A program made the translations under genes and the position numbers. A stretch of DNA of 64,000 nt from Symbiodinium natans (Eukaryota > Sar > Dinophyceae > Suessiales > Symbiodiniaceae): NCBI GenBank assembly GCA_905221605.1, contig CAJNDS010000513.1, positions 834,682 to 898,681 on the forward strand. The letters are read 5' to 3'. Of this stretch, positions 30,643 through 43,250 are shown piece by piece. The stretch's first letter is position 1, and each line of letters opens with the position of its first letter. The notes below the pieces were generated by a model that saw nothing but the letters and a program-made list of their open reading frames with translations, was not told the DNA's origin and did no database searches.

Positions 30643-32546
30643 ATCACAACGCACACTACGAATGCTATGCCCTGATCCCCCAACCCCGAGCCTTGTTGTT
30701 AAGACAAACTGCATGCAGAAACAGGAACTCCATCAGCTCACGCGATAAGCTTCAGAGTCTTGCCGTCTTGGCCCTCACGTTGAGTCGGAGTAAGTTTGGC
30801 TTGCACGTGGCAGGACAGTGCATTCTTCCAGGAACCGTGGTGTGAAGAGGGCGATGCAGCATGCGAGGAGGCTGAGCTTGCTCAGTTTGACGCCGAGCAT
30901 GATCACGACACAGAGCTATGAATTGGAGCGATTCCAATGCGGACGCGTTGTCTTGCCAGTAGTGTTAGAGAATTCATGTGAGGTTACAAGTTTTGTGGCG
31001 GAGGGACGGATGAGCATACAGTCAAATGACGTTGGTCTTCCCGGTCCGTGTATGCTAATGCCTGACGGTTTCCGGCACTTGCCATAAAGGGTGAGTGCCA
31101 GACAACAATCGTATGCCAAAGCTTGAGAACATCGCCCAAGAGCCCAAGAGTGGCAAACAGCGGTGCATTGAAAATCGATGTCTTGTAACTATTGCATCCC
31201 ACACCCTAGCTAAAGCTTTGCGGGCGTTTCATCTTTTGAGAATCTATTGAGGGAGGTTGCCGAGGCGGCCCGATTACGGCAGATTTCAGGATGGATGTGG
31301 GTTGGTGAAGATTTCACGCTGGATGGGGGCTGTTATACCAGCAGCCTGTGGCTCAAGACTGAGTAGAAGACTTTATTCACTTGTAGTACTGATGGGCTTC
31401 ACCGCCCGAATCTTGTGGTTGGCATGGGCCGTGAGAATGGCCGGACTCGTGATTGCGGTGGAGGCAAATCTGACAGGAAATGTAGAAGCATCATATATAG
31501 TGCAGCAAATGCTCCTGACAGCATTAGTATAAAATTCACGAACCTGTTTGACGATTTGCCAGCGACCAAGCCCATCAAGCCAAAATAGATAGTAAGTATG
31601 TAATATTCGGATGGCAAACCAGGCAGGTGAACAACAAACCTGCGAACAAACGTCCAAGGTGTCATCTTGGAGCATATTGCACTCGATGTTTGGATATGGG
31701 TTCAGTTTTAGGGCTACAGGTGCCTTGCTTTGTTTCCTGCGCTGTGCAATTTTTTTGAGGCGGCTTGGGAGTTGGGGGCTTCGGGTGCACTACATAAAAA
31801 CCCTCCTGGCTCCGGCCGCTTCAAAACCCCAAAACACGATCCTGAATCCGAAGTTTGTCTTCTCGAGAGCCACAACCCCAGAGTTTGGATCTTTAGTCCC
31901 CGTGTGTTCCTTTGAGCTGCCAGGAGACGTGCGCGACCAGCGCGCACAGTCTGCTCCAGAGCAAGCGACAGAAGCTCAACGAGGTCCCGTATCTAGGACA
32001 TGCTCACGGCAACATTGAAGAGCATCGTCAATCCTCTTACCATTGTTGCTGCTGTTGTCTGTTGTGGTTGTGCAGCTGATGGTTAGAACGGAGATCGTGA
32101 CAGTTCCAGTGGTGCACCGTGCATGTTGCGAACAACTGTTTTGCCTGGTTCCTCTTGTGTGATGCATCATGCCCCTTATTTCAGGTCATCTTCTCAGTCG
32201 CGGTGTCAAACTTAATAGGCGTGTCTAGCAAGATCGAACGCCATGCGCCCCGAAACACCAATGTCGAGAGCCAGGTGGAAGTTGATTCTTTCGTGGCCCT
32301 CGGAGATGAACCTTCTGAGGAGATCTCCGAGGCTGGTCGACATCCACTGTCATCATCACTACTAGCACCACACCTTCATATTCAACATCGCTATGACCGT
32401 CACCGCCTAGATCACCATCATCTCCGTCATTACCATCATCACGACCGCAAACGCCATCGCCAGCCTCACCACCACCGCTGCCGCCACCGCACCACCGCTG
32501 CCGCCACCGCCACCACCCCCACCACCACCAGCAGCATCATCATCAT

Positions 32547-32579
<33 letters not shown>

Positions 32580-33780
32580 CATCGTCATCATCGTCACCAT
32601 CACCATCACGGTGACTATTTTCGTGACCGGAGCAAGCCTCAGGACCTCAGCATGCACAGGTTGGCTTGATTCTACTGGTCTGGGACATCGGGCTTCGTTC
32701 CCCTTCTCATTTGACTTGTCCGATGTCGTAGTTAGCTCTGAAGCCAGACTGTTGCAGCTGGATTTCTGCTCTTGTGTCAGGAGTCCGAAACTTCGCGTAT
32801 CACAGTATATGTTTTTGGCGAGGGCATTCAGTCTTGTAGAATGTAGAATCAATGTAGAAGAGGGTTGTATAGGGTATTACACAGTGCCCCAAACTCTTAG
32901 GAGTGAGTCCGGCTGCAGGCCACCGGCCCCAAGAAGGAAGAACTGCAGGGAGGTTCCTTGGCTTATTGTTGTCCGGGGCTTTTATTTTATGTTTTGAGTG
33001 TTCTCTGAGTGGAGAACCCTTGAATCTGAAGGTATCGATACTTTGCTGGCGAACATCTGAGACCGGAGTCTTCTAACTAAAACGTCAGATTTGCAGCCTG
33101 CAAAGCGCAAAACCAACGACATTGTGCGCCGTCTTAGCTTCGCCCTTCACACCTGAACGAACTTTGAATCCTGACCCTTTCAGCCTCTTGAAGTGAGGCG
33201 GTAAACTCTTGACCCAAGGACCCAACCACAAACTCGTCCATGAACCTGAAACCCAGCCCCAACCCTCAGCCCCTTGTACATTTCATTCTGTGCTTACGTG
33301 CGTGGTATTCGGTGATGCCTTGAATGGCTGTACATGCGTTCTAGGTTCCCTGTTTAAAAAAAGGCCTTGGGTATGAGATGTTGTGGTTGTAAAACTACGG
33401 GGGTGGTTGACAGATTCTGGCACCCGCTAGGGGTTGACGCAGGGTGAATTGCGGGGTCTAGCACCTGTGCTTCTTCTCCACATGACCGCCCTGAACTTGG
33501 AACTCTAATTCGACTTCTTTCCGCAACCATGCTCCTTTCGCCACTCGGCGTGCTAGGCACGGAGAAGGACCACCGCGAAGGGCAGACGCTTGGTATAACC
33601 CCTTAACCTTAAAACCCCAAGCCCGCAGTCCCGAAATGAACCTGAAGCCTCAAACTCCTGGGACGCAGACCACTGCGAGGCGGAACTGTGAAAAAGGCAC
33701 TCGCAAAAAACCTCACCTTTCAGCATCGGAGAGCCTAAACCCGAATCCCTACCCTGTTTGGAAAATCCAAGACCGACCCA
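30643..33780. other. Spacer or intron after the Thr-rich exon; no supported gene
   Basis: I recognise no family. A frame at 32119-32997 (+, 292 residues) crosses His-rich and Ile-rich stretches that are translated CAC/CAT repeats (32350-32630); only its first 75 residues, with EVDSFVALGDEPSEEISEAG, have mixed composition. The rest is ordinary unique sequence with telomere-like words, denser after 31790 and 33180. Confidence 0.45.
32350..32630. repeat. Decayed ATC/CAC trinucleotide patch
   Basis: Imperfect CAT, CAC and ATC triplets run for about 280 bases, with a near-pure (ATC)n core at 32535-32600. It is one of a series of similar GAT/ATC patches at about 34940-35080, 35280-35760, 39005-39110, 39870-39960, 48110-48345, 50455-50560, 50930-51030, 54000-54240 and 63830-64000. 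Confidence 0.8.
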
Positions 33781-34860
33781 GGCATTTGCTGACCATTCCT
33801 GGGCCCGCGGATGTTCGCAGGTCAGTTCGCGGCGCTGAGGAGCAACGTCTGTGCAGAGCTCAGGGTTTCGGAGTCTTCGGTTCGAGCTTCAATCAAGGGT
33901 TGGGACGGTTTGTTTAGGATTTGGGTTGCATGGGTTTGGGGAGTTTGGGGGTTTAGGCTTTTAGGGGTGTCGGGTTTGATGGGAATCGGGTTCGGAGCTC
34001 TTGAAGCCGCAGAATGCACTTTGCACCGTGACCTTCGCAGAGGAAGAGAGAGGTTGTCCAGGAAGACCCAGAGATAGTTCTCTTAAAGTCTGCAACCGCA
34101 AAACGCACAGAAAGTCCAAAACCTCCAGTCTCCCGAAACTCCTATAACCATATTATGAAGCCCCTATGACCCCGAGAGCAGGACGAGCAAGTGGACACCT
34201 TCGAGCTCTGCCGTGCTCCGCCTGCGAACACTCTCACCCAGGTGGGGTCGAGCGTACGTCTAAAGCTGAAGGGGCCTCAAACCAGGAGAAGCCCCGAAAA
34301 CCCAAACCCAAACCTTGAAGCCCTGAACCTGCAAACCCCAAACCCCGATAGAATCTTTATCGAATCCTGATAGCCTAGAACTCTTAGATCCTACAAACAG
34401 GTGGATTCCACCCACGCATCGTCAGCGAGTCGGAAGCAGGCACTTGCTGGTGCGACATCGAGTACAGATTGTTTGGGTTTGCATGCCATAGCAGGTGCAC
34501 CGGTCGCTGGCTCTGCGGTGTAGTTCCAGCTTCTAATACAGGGTACGTCATGATGTTGGTTGGTTTTTTGCCTCTACAGTAGCTGTAGAACAAGAAGTCG
34601 GTGTAGAGCTCCGAGCCTGGAGCATCCCAAAGCCCGTGAGCCCTGCGTCCGAAAGCTCTACAACCTGAACCACCCCAAGCCCGAACTAACACCATGAATG
34701 CTACACCCCACAGCCCTAAACTCTCAACCCAACACCCTGCAACCCTACACCATGAACCGTCATGAACCCTGATTCCTCGTGTTCCGCCTGGCAGGCTACG
34801 CTCCACGAGAGCGGCGCGAGCTGCCATGCTCCGGAGGTGAAGCGAAAGACCAAAACAGCA
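33780..34860 (+). CDS. Candidate short exons (about four) of a Cys-containing extracellular protein
   Basis: Short open segments lie between AG|G-like acceptors and plausible donors, each surrounded by telomere-like text. They read QFAALRSNVCAEL (about 33823), DEQVDTFELCRAPPANTLTQ (about 34183), GFHPRIVSESEAG followed by TCWCDIEY (34401-34466, with a GA donor) and ATLHESGASCHAPE (about 34797). The last resembles the Cys-Pro end of IPT/TIG-type domains, but that is weak. Phases have not been closed between them. I infer they belong to a large + strand gene that continues to the right. Confidence 0.4.
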
Positions 34861-35279
34861 GCAATGGTTCCAGGGCTAAGGTTTTGAGGGTTTGGGGAAG
34901 GAAGAGGAGTCGTCATAAATCTGGTTGGTTCTTTCAGAACCTACCAGCACCACCACCATCATCATTATCATCATAAATCTTCGTCTCCTCGTCTGCTCAG
35001 CATCACCATCATCACCCCTGCTTTAGTATCGCAGAAATTTTCATCATCACTCCGGCAGCATCAGCGTCGTGGTCGCGCCTTCTCTTGGTGGTGAGTATGA
35101 TTCTAGTTGCAGTGGCAGAGGTGACGGCGACGGCCATTCATATAGATTTCTTGCTCTTCTTCTTATACTGATTTGTTGTCAGTGTTGCTGTTGTTCGTTT
35201 CCCCTCTGTGTGTGTGTGTGTCTCATCATGTTTTGGTTCTGTGAGGCATCCTTTCGATACTCTGTTATGGCCAGTAGAT

Positions 35280-35760
35280 TAGCCTTTGTTTATGACAACG
35301 GCTTTGTCATCACCGCCATCTAGTGCCATAGTCACTACGATGCTGTTGCATGTTGGCAAGCAAGACAATGCTGATGATCATGATGTTGAAGAACATGGGG
35401 GTCATGATTACGTGAGGACCGTGAGGATGCTGGAAAGTGTCATGATGCTGCTGATGATGATGAATGATGATAAGAGGATGGTCAGAAAAAATTGATCATA
35501 CTTTGATGGTTGTGGTGCAGGCAACGATGACAGTGATGGCCATAAGCCATAAGGTTCACGCAGCGCTTGCTGGGGCAACGAACGTGACTATCACGCTGAT
35601 GGCAATGGTCAAATTCGGGACACTGCTCATGTTGCTGCTGCCGATGCTGTGGTTTCATTCTGCGATGATGATGATGATGATGATGAGGATGATGATGATG
35701 ATGAGGATGATGATGAGGATGATGATGATGATGATGATGTTGTTGTTGAGTCCTGTGGCG
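35280..35760. repeat. Decayed GAT trinucleotide patch
   Basis: GATGATG-like words become steadily purer to the right, ending in near-pure (GAT)n at 35665-35740 interrupted only by GAG triplets. The Met-rich frame on + and the His-rich frame on - are artefacts of the repeat. Confidence 0.85.
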
Positions 35761-36027
35761 GAGGCGGGAATAGATTGTGGCAATGCCGGCAGGGGTCAAA
35801 GGATCTCTCCAAACAGCGGAACTAGCGAGCCCCGCAATGCGGGAGTCGGATGGGAGTGGGACGAAGGGTCAGCACACTGCTTTCATGGAGATGTTATCTT
35901 GGGGAAGGGTGGGGGGGGGGGGGGGAGATACCGACTCCCGGGCAAAAGTGTTTTGAGCAATGGTCTCACCATGGAGCCAGAACTGGGTGGGCATTCATGC
36001 GAAGGGATTTTTGGGGTCCAACAAACC

Positions 36028-36077
36028 CTGAAGAAGAAGAGGAGGAGGAGGAGGAGGAGGAGGAGGAGGAGGAGGAG
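36028..36077. repeat. (GAA)n/(GGA)n run
   Basis: A few GAA triplets followed by about 13 GGA triplets. A 17-base G run lies upstream at about 35911-35927. Both are simple slippage tracts in non-coding DNA. Confidence 0.85.
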
Positions 36078-36394
36078 AGATACTCGTACTTATTGATTTG
36101 AGAGAGAGATGGCTACACATGTTCAGAGGATGTCAGAAGAGCTGTTGCAGTGGTTGGTTCTGCATGACAGGTGCAACTGTTTTTGCCAACGGATTCGTCT
36201 CCATTCTTTCAGACCGAATGCTGCCCAGCAGGGAAGGACATGGTCAGTTTTGGCGTGTCGATCAGTTCAACCTGCTGTAGTATTATTCGAGTACTTGGCT
36301 TTTGGGGTGCGTTTTCACGATATTCAGTTGCGTGGGGGTGTTCTAGTATTGTCGGGCCAGAGTGCTTTTGCACGTATGCCTATAAGTGTCGGCA

Positions 36395-37010
36395 AGGTAG
36401 AGTCCCGCCAGGATTTCTGTGGTGGCTGCTCCAAGATGAACGGCGGGAAGACGGCCTGTGAGGTTTGCAGCGGCGGCTTCACAAAGACCAGTCGCCGCGC
36501 TGCATGGGATGTAAGGCTTGTGTCTGTCAGCATAATGCAGTTGTACATCGTGCCAATGCCAGTACTAGTACTGATACGTACTAGATACTCTACTACTCCT
36601 ACTCCTACTCTACTCTTCCAACTCCTATCCTGCCTAGTGCTGCCACGTCCCAAGCACCTCTTCAAACCCCAAACGAAACACTGCAAAGCCTTCCCAGAAC
36701 AAACCAAGACCTTATAAGCTCTGAACACTTGAAGCGTAAACGTCTCGAGACTTGGAGTTTCACCAGGTTCTGGCAAGTGCGTGGCTTGTGTGGATCTGCC
36801 TGGATGGGTGAACAAGGCACGAGACGCGCGTTGCAAGAGCGACAGTGGCACGCGGCCACAAGCAGTCCTCAGCACTTCTACCTCAACCGTGAACGTAATT
36901 CGAAACCCTACAGCGGGTGCCGTATTCCAGGTGTACAAACGTTCGTTGAAGAATCCAGCCGCCAGCCCTCTTTGGTATGTGCCAACGAACCAGCCTTTGC
37001 TTTAGCACCC
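36395..37010 (+). CDS. Two candidate exons, Cys-rich and Thr/Ser-rich
   Basis: The first, about 36410-36490, reads DFCGGCSKMNGG followed by KTACEVCSGGF and has four cysteines in C-x2-C pairs. The second, about 36863-37000, reads AVLSTSTSTVNVIRNPTAG followed by AVFQVYKRSLKNPAAS and PLWYVPTNQ. Both have mixed protein-like composition in one frame only and are flanked by C-rich telomere-like text. The family is not recognised. Confidence 0.4.
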
Positions 37011-37599
37011 CTGGCAAACATGCAACCCTAAACCCCCAGGAATTTCAACCGCAAGCTTTAAGATTCGATCCCTGTGCATCCCACGATTTCTTGCTGGCTG
37101 GAGGCAATGTCCGGAGTTGCAAAAGAGTCATCGGTGTGCATGGAAGCTTTCATAGCAGGAGCCCAGAAATTTGAAACAATGTCGACTTGACAAGCTTTCC
37201 CATATTTCCCAGGCTAGGGCAAGTGGGCCTTTGGAGTTCGGTGCGCATCTGTCACCGCCCATGTTCAGGCGGGCGAGAACTGCCTTGGGGCCCAGTGCTC
37301 TGCGGAGAAATTTCAAGGCTCCTCGGTCCTAGGGCTCCTGTGAAGAGGATGGTGGTGTTGTTCCATAACAGTTCGGTATACCACGAAGGGGTTCGTAGGT
37401 CTGGTACGCACATGGAGCATCCAAAATTCATCATCTTCATTTCCGGCAGACATGTGGCTCAGCTCCTCAGGGGCCGCACCCAAGTTCGGATCCTGCGAAC
37501 ACAATGCAAAGACCAAAGACTCTAAGTCGTGGATCCAACCCTTCACCCTCAAACTCTGAAGCCTTCAAGCCAGAAGCCTGCAAGCCAAAAGCTCAGCTT

Positions 37600-38500
37600 T
37601 CTCCGAGGCTTCTCTTCGAATGATGTGTGCTGCAAATGCGGAGGAGGGCAGCAGGTGAGGGGAAAAACTTGGAGGGGCCCAGGAATGGGTGGGGGGATTG
37701 CGGCATGCCGTGTTCAGGGTTCAGGGCTTGGGGCGTTTGGCGGTTCCCCGAGCCTGCTTTTCGTTATCGCAGCTACTATCCTTTAGCTGGAGGTGGTTCT
37801 GGCTATCATCGGGCCACCAGAAGCCTTATGTTGGGGAATCTGCTGCAACTTGGCCTTCCTGCAAAAGGGACCCTGGTTTCCAAGAAGCTCCTTTGCCTCT
37901 TCAAGCTCGGGAGCCCGGAGAGGCTGCGACAAAGTTCTCTTACTTCGTGGGCCCCATCGCGCTGAGCGCGACGCAGGTGGTTGGCCACCCGGTCCCTCGA
38001 ACTGCCAGTCGCGTGGCCGCAAGGTGGAGTTTGGGCGAGGGGTCTTGGCGAGTTTGATGGTAGTTTCAGGTAGCTTTGGATCTGCCCTGGACCTAGACCC
38101 GGCAGGCTTTGGGGCAGGGATCAGGCATGATCAAGGCCCCCTTCACAACCCCAAACCCTTCACAGTCATTGGGGGTGTCTTTGCGTTCTAGGGCCTTTGA
38201 TACCTAGAATCCCCGATTTTTTGTTAACCCCTACCCTGCTCAAAGGCAAGTATTCCGTGGACAAAGCGCTCTGGCTGCAAGTTTGGCAGTCCTACGCCAC
38301 GCACGGTGTGATCGGCTTGGGTGTGCCTCACACACCAGTGAGGGGGAGGGGGGGGGGGGCACCACGCAACCACGCCTTATAAAGCCCAAGCCCGAAACCC
38401 GCAACTCAGGATTGTGAGCTAGCGAAGTTCGGGCTGTCGATCCACCCGCAGACCGGCGTACCCGGGCGGCATCCTTTGGGGCAAGAAATCTTCGGAGAGC
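37600..38500 (+). CDS. Candidate exons including a He_PIG/cadherin-like strand
   Basis: Segments are FSSNDVCCKCGGGQQ (about 37612-37656, followed by GTGAGG), GKYSVDKALWLQVWQSYATH (about 38244) and DCELAKFGLSIHPQTGVPG (about 38411). The last fits the GLSIdp.TG pattern of putative Ig-like and cadherin-like repeats, and the first resembles the CC.CGGG motif of Cys-rich dinoflagellate surface proteins. The 37790-38190 frames are unrecognised. Joining is not resolved. Confidence 0.38.
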
Positions 38501-39189
38501 CCAACAGGGTTTTGTAGGGCTTTAGTAGGGTTTGTATGGGATGTGAAAATTAGCACTGATTTGTTGGACCTTATAGGGTCTGATTGGGCATAGAGGGAGC
38601 CCAATGTACCCCTTAGTTCATGAAGCTTCGTCTATACTTCCTAGATTTACAAGGGTTCGTCACGTCTCTAGAATGAAGGACCTTCTGTCCTTGCTGGGCC
38701 AGGGTTGGGTTCAGTGGGTTGCCTTACAGTAGATCCGAGCCCTAAGATCTCGAAAGATCATGTCAATATGGGGTGCTTGGAGGCCATGAGCATAGTTTTT
38801 TTTTCTGGAATTTTCGGGTATTTTGTTCAGGGGTCCTCACAACAAGGATCCTACCAGTAAGGGTTGAAAACTTATGCTCCCATATTTTCTGAAACTCCCA
38901 CCCTGGGTCCGGGCAAAATGGAAGCCTAAGAAATGCTGCTTCAGACCCTGAATCTTCAACTCTAACCCTTAGCCAAAACCCAAAGCCGGCTCGCAAGTTG
39001 ACGTCTCAGCTGTGTTCTACAGATTGCTGATGCTCACGATGCTTTTGACGAACAGGGCGATCGTGGTCAGTATGGTGATTTTGATGCTGGTGCTCATGAT
39101 AAGGCTGTTGCACCCTAAAACCCCAAAGGCCTAGACCCAAAACCCCACACCTAATTAAACACTAAGCCTCTAAGCTTTGTGCCCTCTCA

Positions 39190-39280
39190 CCCGCTGTCAC
39201 GAGGCACTGGAGCTGGCCCCGGGCTGTAGCCAGGTCGGCTGCGGCAGCACCGACTCCATCGATGCTTGCACCTGTTGAGC
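39190..39280 (+). CDS. Candidate Cys-rich exon
   Basis: The frame reads CHEALELAPGCSQVGC followed by GSTDSIDACTC and a stop at about 39278, with five cysteines in 27 residues. It is bordered on the left by C-rich and on the right by G-rich telomere-like text, the common situation for exon candidates in this half of the window. No family is identified. Confidence 0.35.
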
Positions 39281-40943
39281 CCTGAATGGGTTGAGGGTTT
39301 AGGACCTTAGGATTGAGGGGACATCCAGAAGACCTCCAGTAAAAATGGGTTGAGAGGAAAGAACGATCTGGCTAATGTTCGCCTGCTGTGACGAATCCCC
39401 CCCCCCCCATCCGCCCTTGATTGATTCAATCTGTCCGGTAGGGGGCCGAACAATATAATTGCTCAGCGCTTGGGGTTTAAAGGGTTTGTAGTGTCGTTTG
39501 GCGGGGGCTTGTGTTTTACTAGGGTTTCTTCTAGAAAGGGAACCCTGAAACCAATTCCCTTCCTCGGCATTTTTTGTTGGGAGTTGATACATGCCAATTC
39601 AACATCAACAATTTCGTCGTAATTAGCAGTGTCTGCAGGTTTTTCTGTTCAATCGGTTTGTTTGTTTAGTCGTCCAATCGGTCTGCTGAATTGGTTGGGG
39701 CGCTGTTGCCGGCGATATTGCAGAAGCCAGTATGAAGTTTCGACGCCATACTCCCGGTTTTCAGCCTCGAAGTTGAGAATGGTCTCGGACTAAGGCACTA
39801 AGGGTGGATGAGGCTTCAAGTTTTCGGTGTATAGGTGCATGGATTGCGAGTTTAGCGACGGGGGTCCTTCTGTCGATGCTGCTGATGATGATGATGATGA
39901 TGATGGTGGTGCTGAACGTTCACAAATTACAAGTGTTTCTGTCGATGTCGTTGTCCAACTACCACTGAGGAAGTCAAGTGCACGGTCACAGCGGAACAGG
40001 ACCCGGCGGTGCTGCGTGCCGTAGACAGAATGAGCTTAGGCACGACAGGTTTGATGAGAGTTGTGGTTTGTGGGACTAGGGTTTTGAAAAGATGACTTTT
40101 CATTCCTTGGAGCAGCATGATGGCGGGCACACCACATGCTCTTGTTATCTATAGTCCATTTTGCTGGTGCATTATGTTGTGAATTTGGGGTGGGGTCTCT
40201 CCTTCGGTGAACACAGACACTTGTACTGAACATCAGCCAGTCAGCCAGTAATTGCTTGAATCGTCGGCACGTCGTAGACCCGAACGCCGAACTTTGGGCC
40301 TTGAGCCCTTGACTCATTTGACTCCTACAGCCGTTGGCTTCCTCAACCCAGACCCTAAGACCCAGCAGTGTGGCTTGTGCTGCATGGCGGGTGGCAAAAA
40401 CGAAGACCCTGCATTAAGGCTGCGTCCCCCACGTTTGCCGCGCAAAACGTTGGTCACGGGGGGGGGGGGGGGGGGGGGGCGGGGAGGGGGGTGGGTGGGG
40501 GGGATGGTTACGACCATGTTATTGAAACCTGTGATAATGCCCACAGCACTGGACAGTTTCGCATTTTGCCTTTTACAAAGACGTTTCTGCAACCAGGCGC
40601 AATGGCACAAGTGTTCATGCCGTTTGCGATCATGCCCAAAAGACTGTTGTTTGCCTCGTTTTTGCTTCTTTCAGCAACATAGAAGGCCGCGGCCACAAAT
40701 CAAGTAGTGGACAATGCAAAAAACACAACCACCGGCTCGAACACACAGATTTTGCCGAATGCAGGTTTTGTGGACCGTTTTACATCTGTGTCTTGCAACT
40801 TGGTTCTGCAAGACGCAAACTACACACGCAAACTTGCAAAAAGTTTGCCGGACGTATCCACATATGCCTACACTAGCAAATCCTCTGCAATATCATGGTG
40901 CGCCGAACCCTCTGTGCCTGCCAATGAAATTGAAATGTCGTCA

Positions 40944-41033
40944 TGAAGTCCCAGAAATTCTGCCAAGTCAAGATTAACTATTCCTACGAAGATCTGAGCA
41001 CTCGTATCAAGAATGTGGTGGACGCAGCCTAAA
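40944..41033 (+). CDS. Small open frame or exon, unrecognised
   Basis: A 29-residue frame MKSQKFCQ then VKINYSYEDLSTRIKNVVDA ending in TAA. Its composition is unlike the surrounding repeat text, so it may be a terminal exon. The preceding 300 bases (40560-40930) are unusually rich in TTTGC/GCAAA words and do not look like coding DNA. Confidence 0.25.
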
Positions 41034-41589
41034 TTAAAAGTGCTGTTAAAAGGGAACCCTACACCTCAAGACCCTGAACTGAAAACTTAAATGCCGGATG
41101 GCGAGAGGAAGGCGGGCTGACTGCACAAGCTACTCTCGACGTGTTGGCTGGGGATGTGCTTTGGGCATGCATTGCGGCTGCTTTTTGTTAGTCTTTCGGT
41201 GTGGGGTGCTTCTCCAGGTTCGGAGGAGTAAATGATCGTATGATCCGGGGCGCTTGATGGTGGTGTGTGTGAAAGTACGTGTGCTTGCGACCTATACTGC
41301 CAGGGATGCCCAGAGCTTTCCTTTTGTCCCCAAAAACACACATGTCCAGGAAACACGCATGCCAACACACACATGCTACTTCTGTTGCAGCGTGCCCGCA
41401 CTAACCCCGTACCCTCAAATCCCAAACCCATGACCCAAACCTTCTGAAGAACCCTGTAACTCCCCGACCCTCAGCCTAAAACCCGAACCTCAGAACCCGA
41501 CAGGACACCTAAGCCCTACAGGTTGAGCACTGCATCTTGTTACTTTGTTCTGGCTTCGTAAGGGGTGTAAAGGGAAATCACCTCCAGTG

Positions 41590-42755
41590 CTGAGGTCGGC
41601 TACGGCTCGGAGCCTGTAGTGCTCTACAGCGGCGCCAGCTCCAGTGCCGTGCCGGCGCTGAGTCTCGGCGTGTGTGGTAGGGGAGCCTTGGGGTTCAGAT
41701 ATAATGTTCGGGGCTTTTTTGAATTTGGAAGCTTTTTCGGAAGAGCACCCCGTTACTCGATTCCGACACATTGCGCTTGCCTTACAGCTTGTCCCTTGGG
41801 CTTCATAATTTGGGGATTCTCCCGTGAAAAGCGGTGCCGCACCCACTCCCCTTAAACCCTAGACCCTGAACTCCTAATCTCTCACACCCAATGCCCAAAA
41901 ACACCCTGGACCCTTAAAACCAAAGAAGCCTCAAACCTGAAAACTTCAACTCTGAACGTCCAGGCCCAACCGACCTTCGGCTTTGGTTTAGGACTTAGAG
42001 TCTGAGAATCGTAGCACTGTTGGATTTAGGGGTAGCTCGGGGCTAAAGCCTGTGAAGCCTCTCTACCCTTACAAAACCCCACGAAGCCCCAGAGTCTTGA
42101 CAAACCTCCATAACGCCCTCAGAAAGACCCTACAAAGCAAGACCCCTAGTGAACGCTAAACGGCCCTTCTCGAAAACCCAAACAAATTCTCCAAGCCCGA
42201 GGAATGCCGAGGCCGCCGGTTCGGGCCAGTTTGGGGGCTTGGCCTGCATCCCAGGGGATGCCAGCCCCCCGGCAGCCAAGTGGTATTCCTCCACGTTCAG
42301 GGTTTGGGTTGCTTCGGGTCACAGGGTCGAGTGCTTCGGTTTCTCGAATATATCTTGACGAGGAAACCACCAATACCCCTAGTCTACTCAGGCCTTGATG
42401 CAAGAAGATGGTGATAAAGGCTGCTGTAGGGACTGTAGGGTCTTGGGGTTTCGGGGGGCTTTGGGTTTAAGAGTTGTTTGGGCAGCAGGAGGGTTGAGTG
42501 TTGTAGACGGTGCGTGGAGGGTTTAAACGGGTATAGAAAGATTTTTTGTTCAGGGGGTCTAGGCTCTAGAAGGCGTTCTACGGTTCAGGGAAGTTACGGC
42601 TCGAGGGGTTTGCGGGGCTCAGGCGTGTAGGATCTGGGAGTTGTCTAGAAGGGGAAATAGGGAGATTTATGACGTTTTGTGTCGGATGTTGTGCATCCCA
42701 AAATATTTTTGTGTCGGGCTTAGGGGTTGAGATTTGCGGTTTATGGTTCGGACTT

Positions 42756-42789
<34 letters not shown>

Positions 42790-42817
42790 CCTTCCTTTCG
42801 GGGGGGGCTATGCGTGC

Positions 42818-42856
<39 letters not shown>

Positions 42857-42868
42857 CAAGCGTGCAGT

Positions 42869-42904
<36 letters not shown>

Positions 42905-43250
42905 GTTGGGACTTGGGGGTTTAGCAATTAGGGGCTTCGAGTCGGTTCCGCTCTCACAGGCCAGGCTTTCCCAAACTGGTTTGTGAGACGGTTCTGATTT
43001 CTGATGGAGTTGTCTGACTCGTTCCAAATCGCCTTGAGCACTCGGACACAAGGGCACACACACACACAAACAAGCCGCCAGGCATTGAAACTGAGAAGGT
43101 GCAGCGAAGGTTGCAGCTCGAAGGTGCGTCGGGTGTTGGCGTCTGTTCGCGTTTCGTGTCGCTGAAGGCAGCTGGCTCGCGCTGGATACCGACACGGGGA
43201 AGCTGTCGCTGAAGTCGGGCCAGCAAAGCGCAGGTGCGGACTCTTGGCGG
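41590..43250 (+). CDS. Candidate exons with beta-sandwich-like repeats
   Basis: Three separated segments. About 41602-41676: VGYGSEPVVLYSG then ASSSAVPALSLG after a GAG|G acceptor. About 42208-42290: GSGQFGGLACIPGD then ASPPAAKWYSST. About 43168-43233: GSWLALDTDTGKLSLKSGQ after AAG|G. The first resembles the segment at 46608 (GYGPSSDVLYATV), and the third resembles the one at 48350 (FTLDAGGGLQLSPED), which suggests repeated domains in one large protein. Phases between exons are not verified. Confidence 0.42.
42757..42901. repeat. Three (GA)n tracts with a shared spacer word
   Basis: GA runs at about 42757-42788, 42820-42853 and 42868-42901 are separated by short spacers, and both spacers end in gcgtgcag before the next GA run. 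This points to duplication of a GA-plus-spacer unit, not independent expansions. Confidence 0.85.

Noticed and set aside
32119-32997. 292-residue + frame
   Set aside because: The central half is translated CAC/CAT/ATC repeat, and the ends have no family likeness.
35464-36101. Met-rich and Glu/Arg-rich + frame of 210 residues
   Set aside because: Mostly translated GAT and GGA repeats plus a G run.
36324-36938. 204-residue minus-strand frame
   Set aside because: The + strand over the same bases gives two better segments (Cys-rich and STSTSTVNVIRN), and the minus frame shows no motif.
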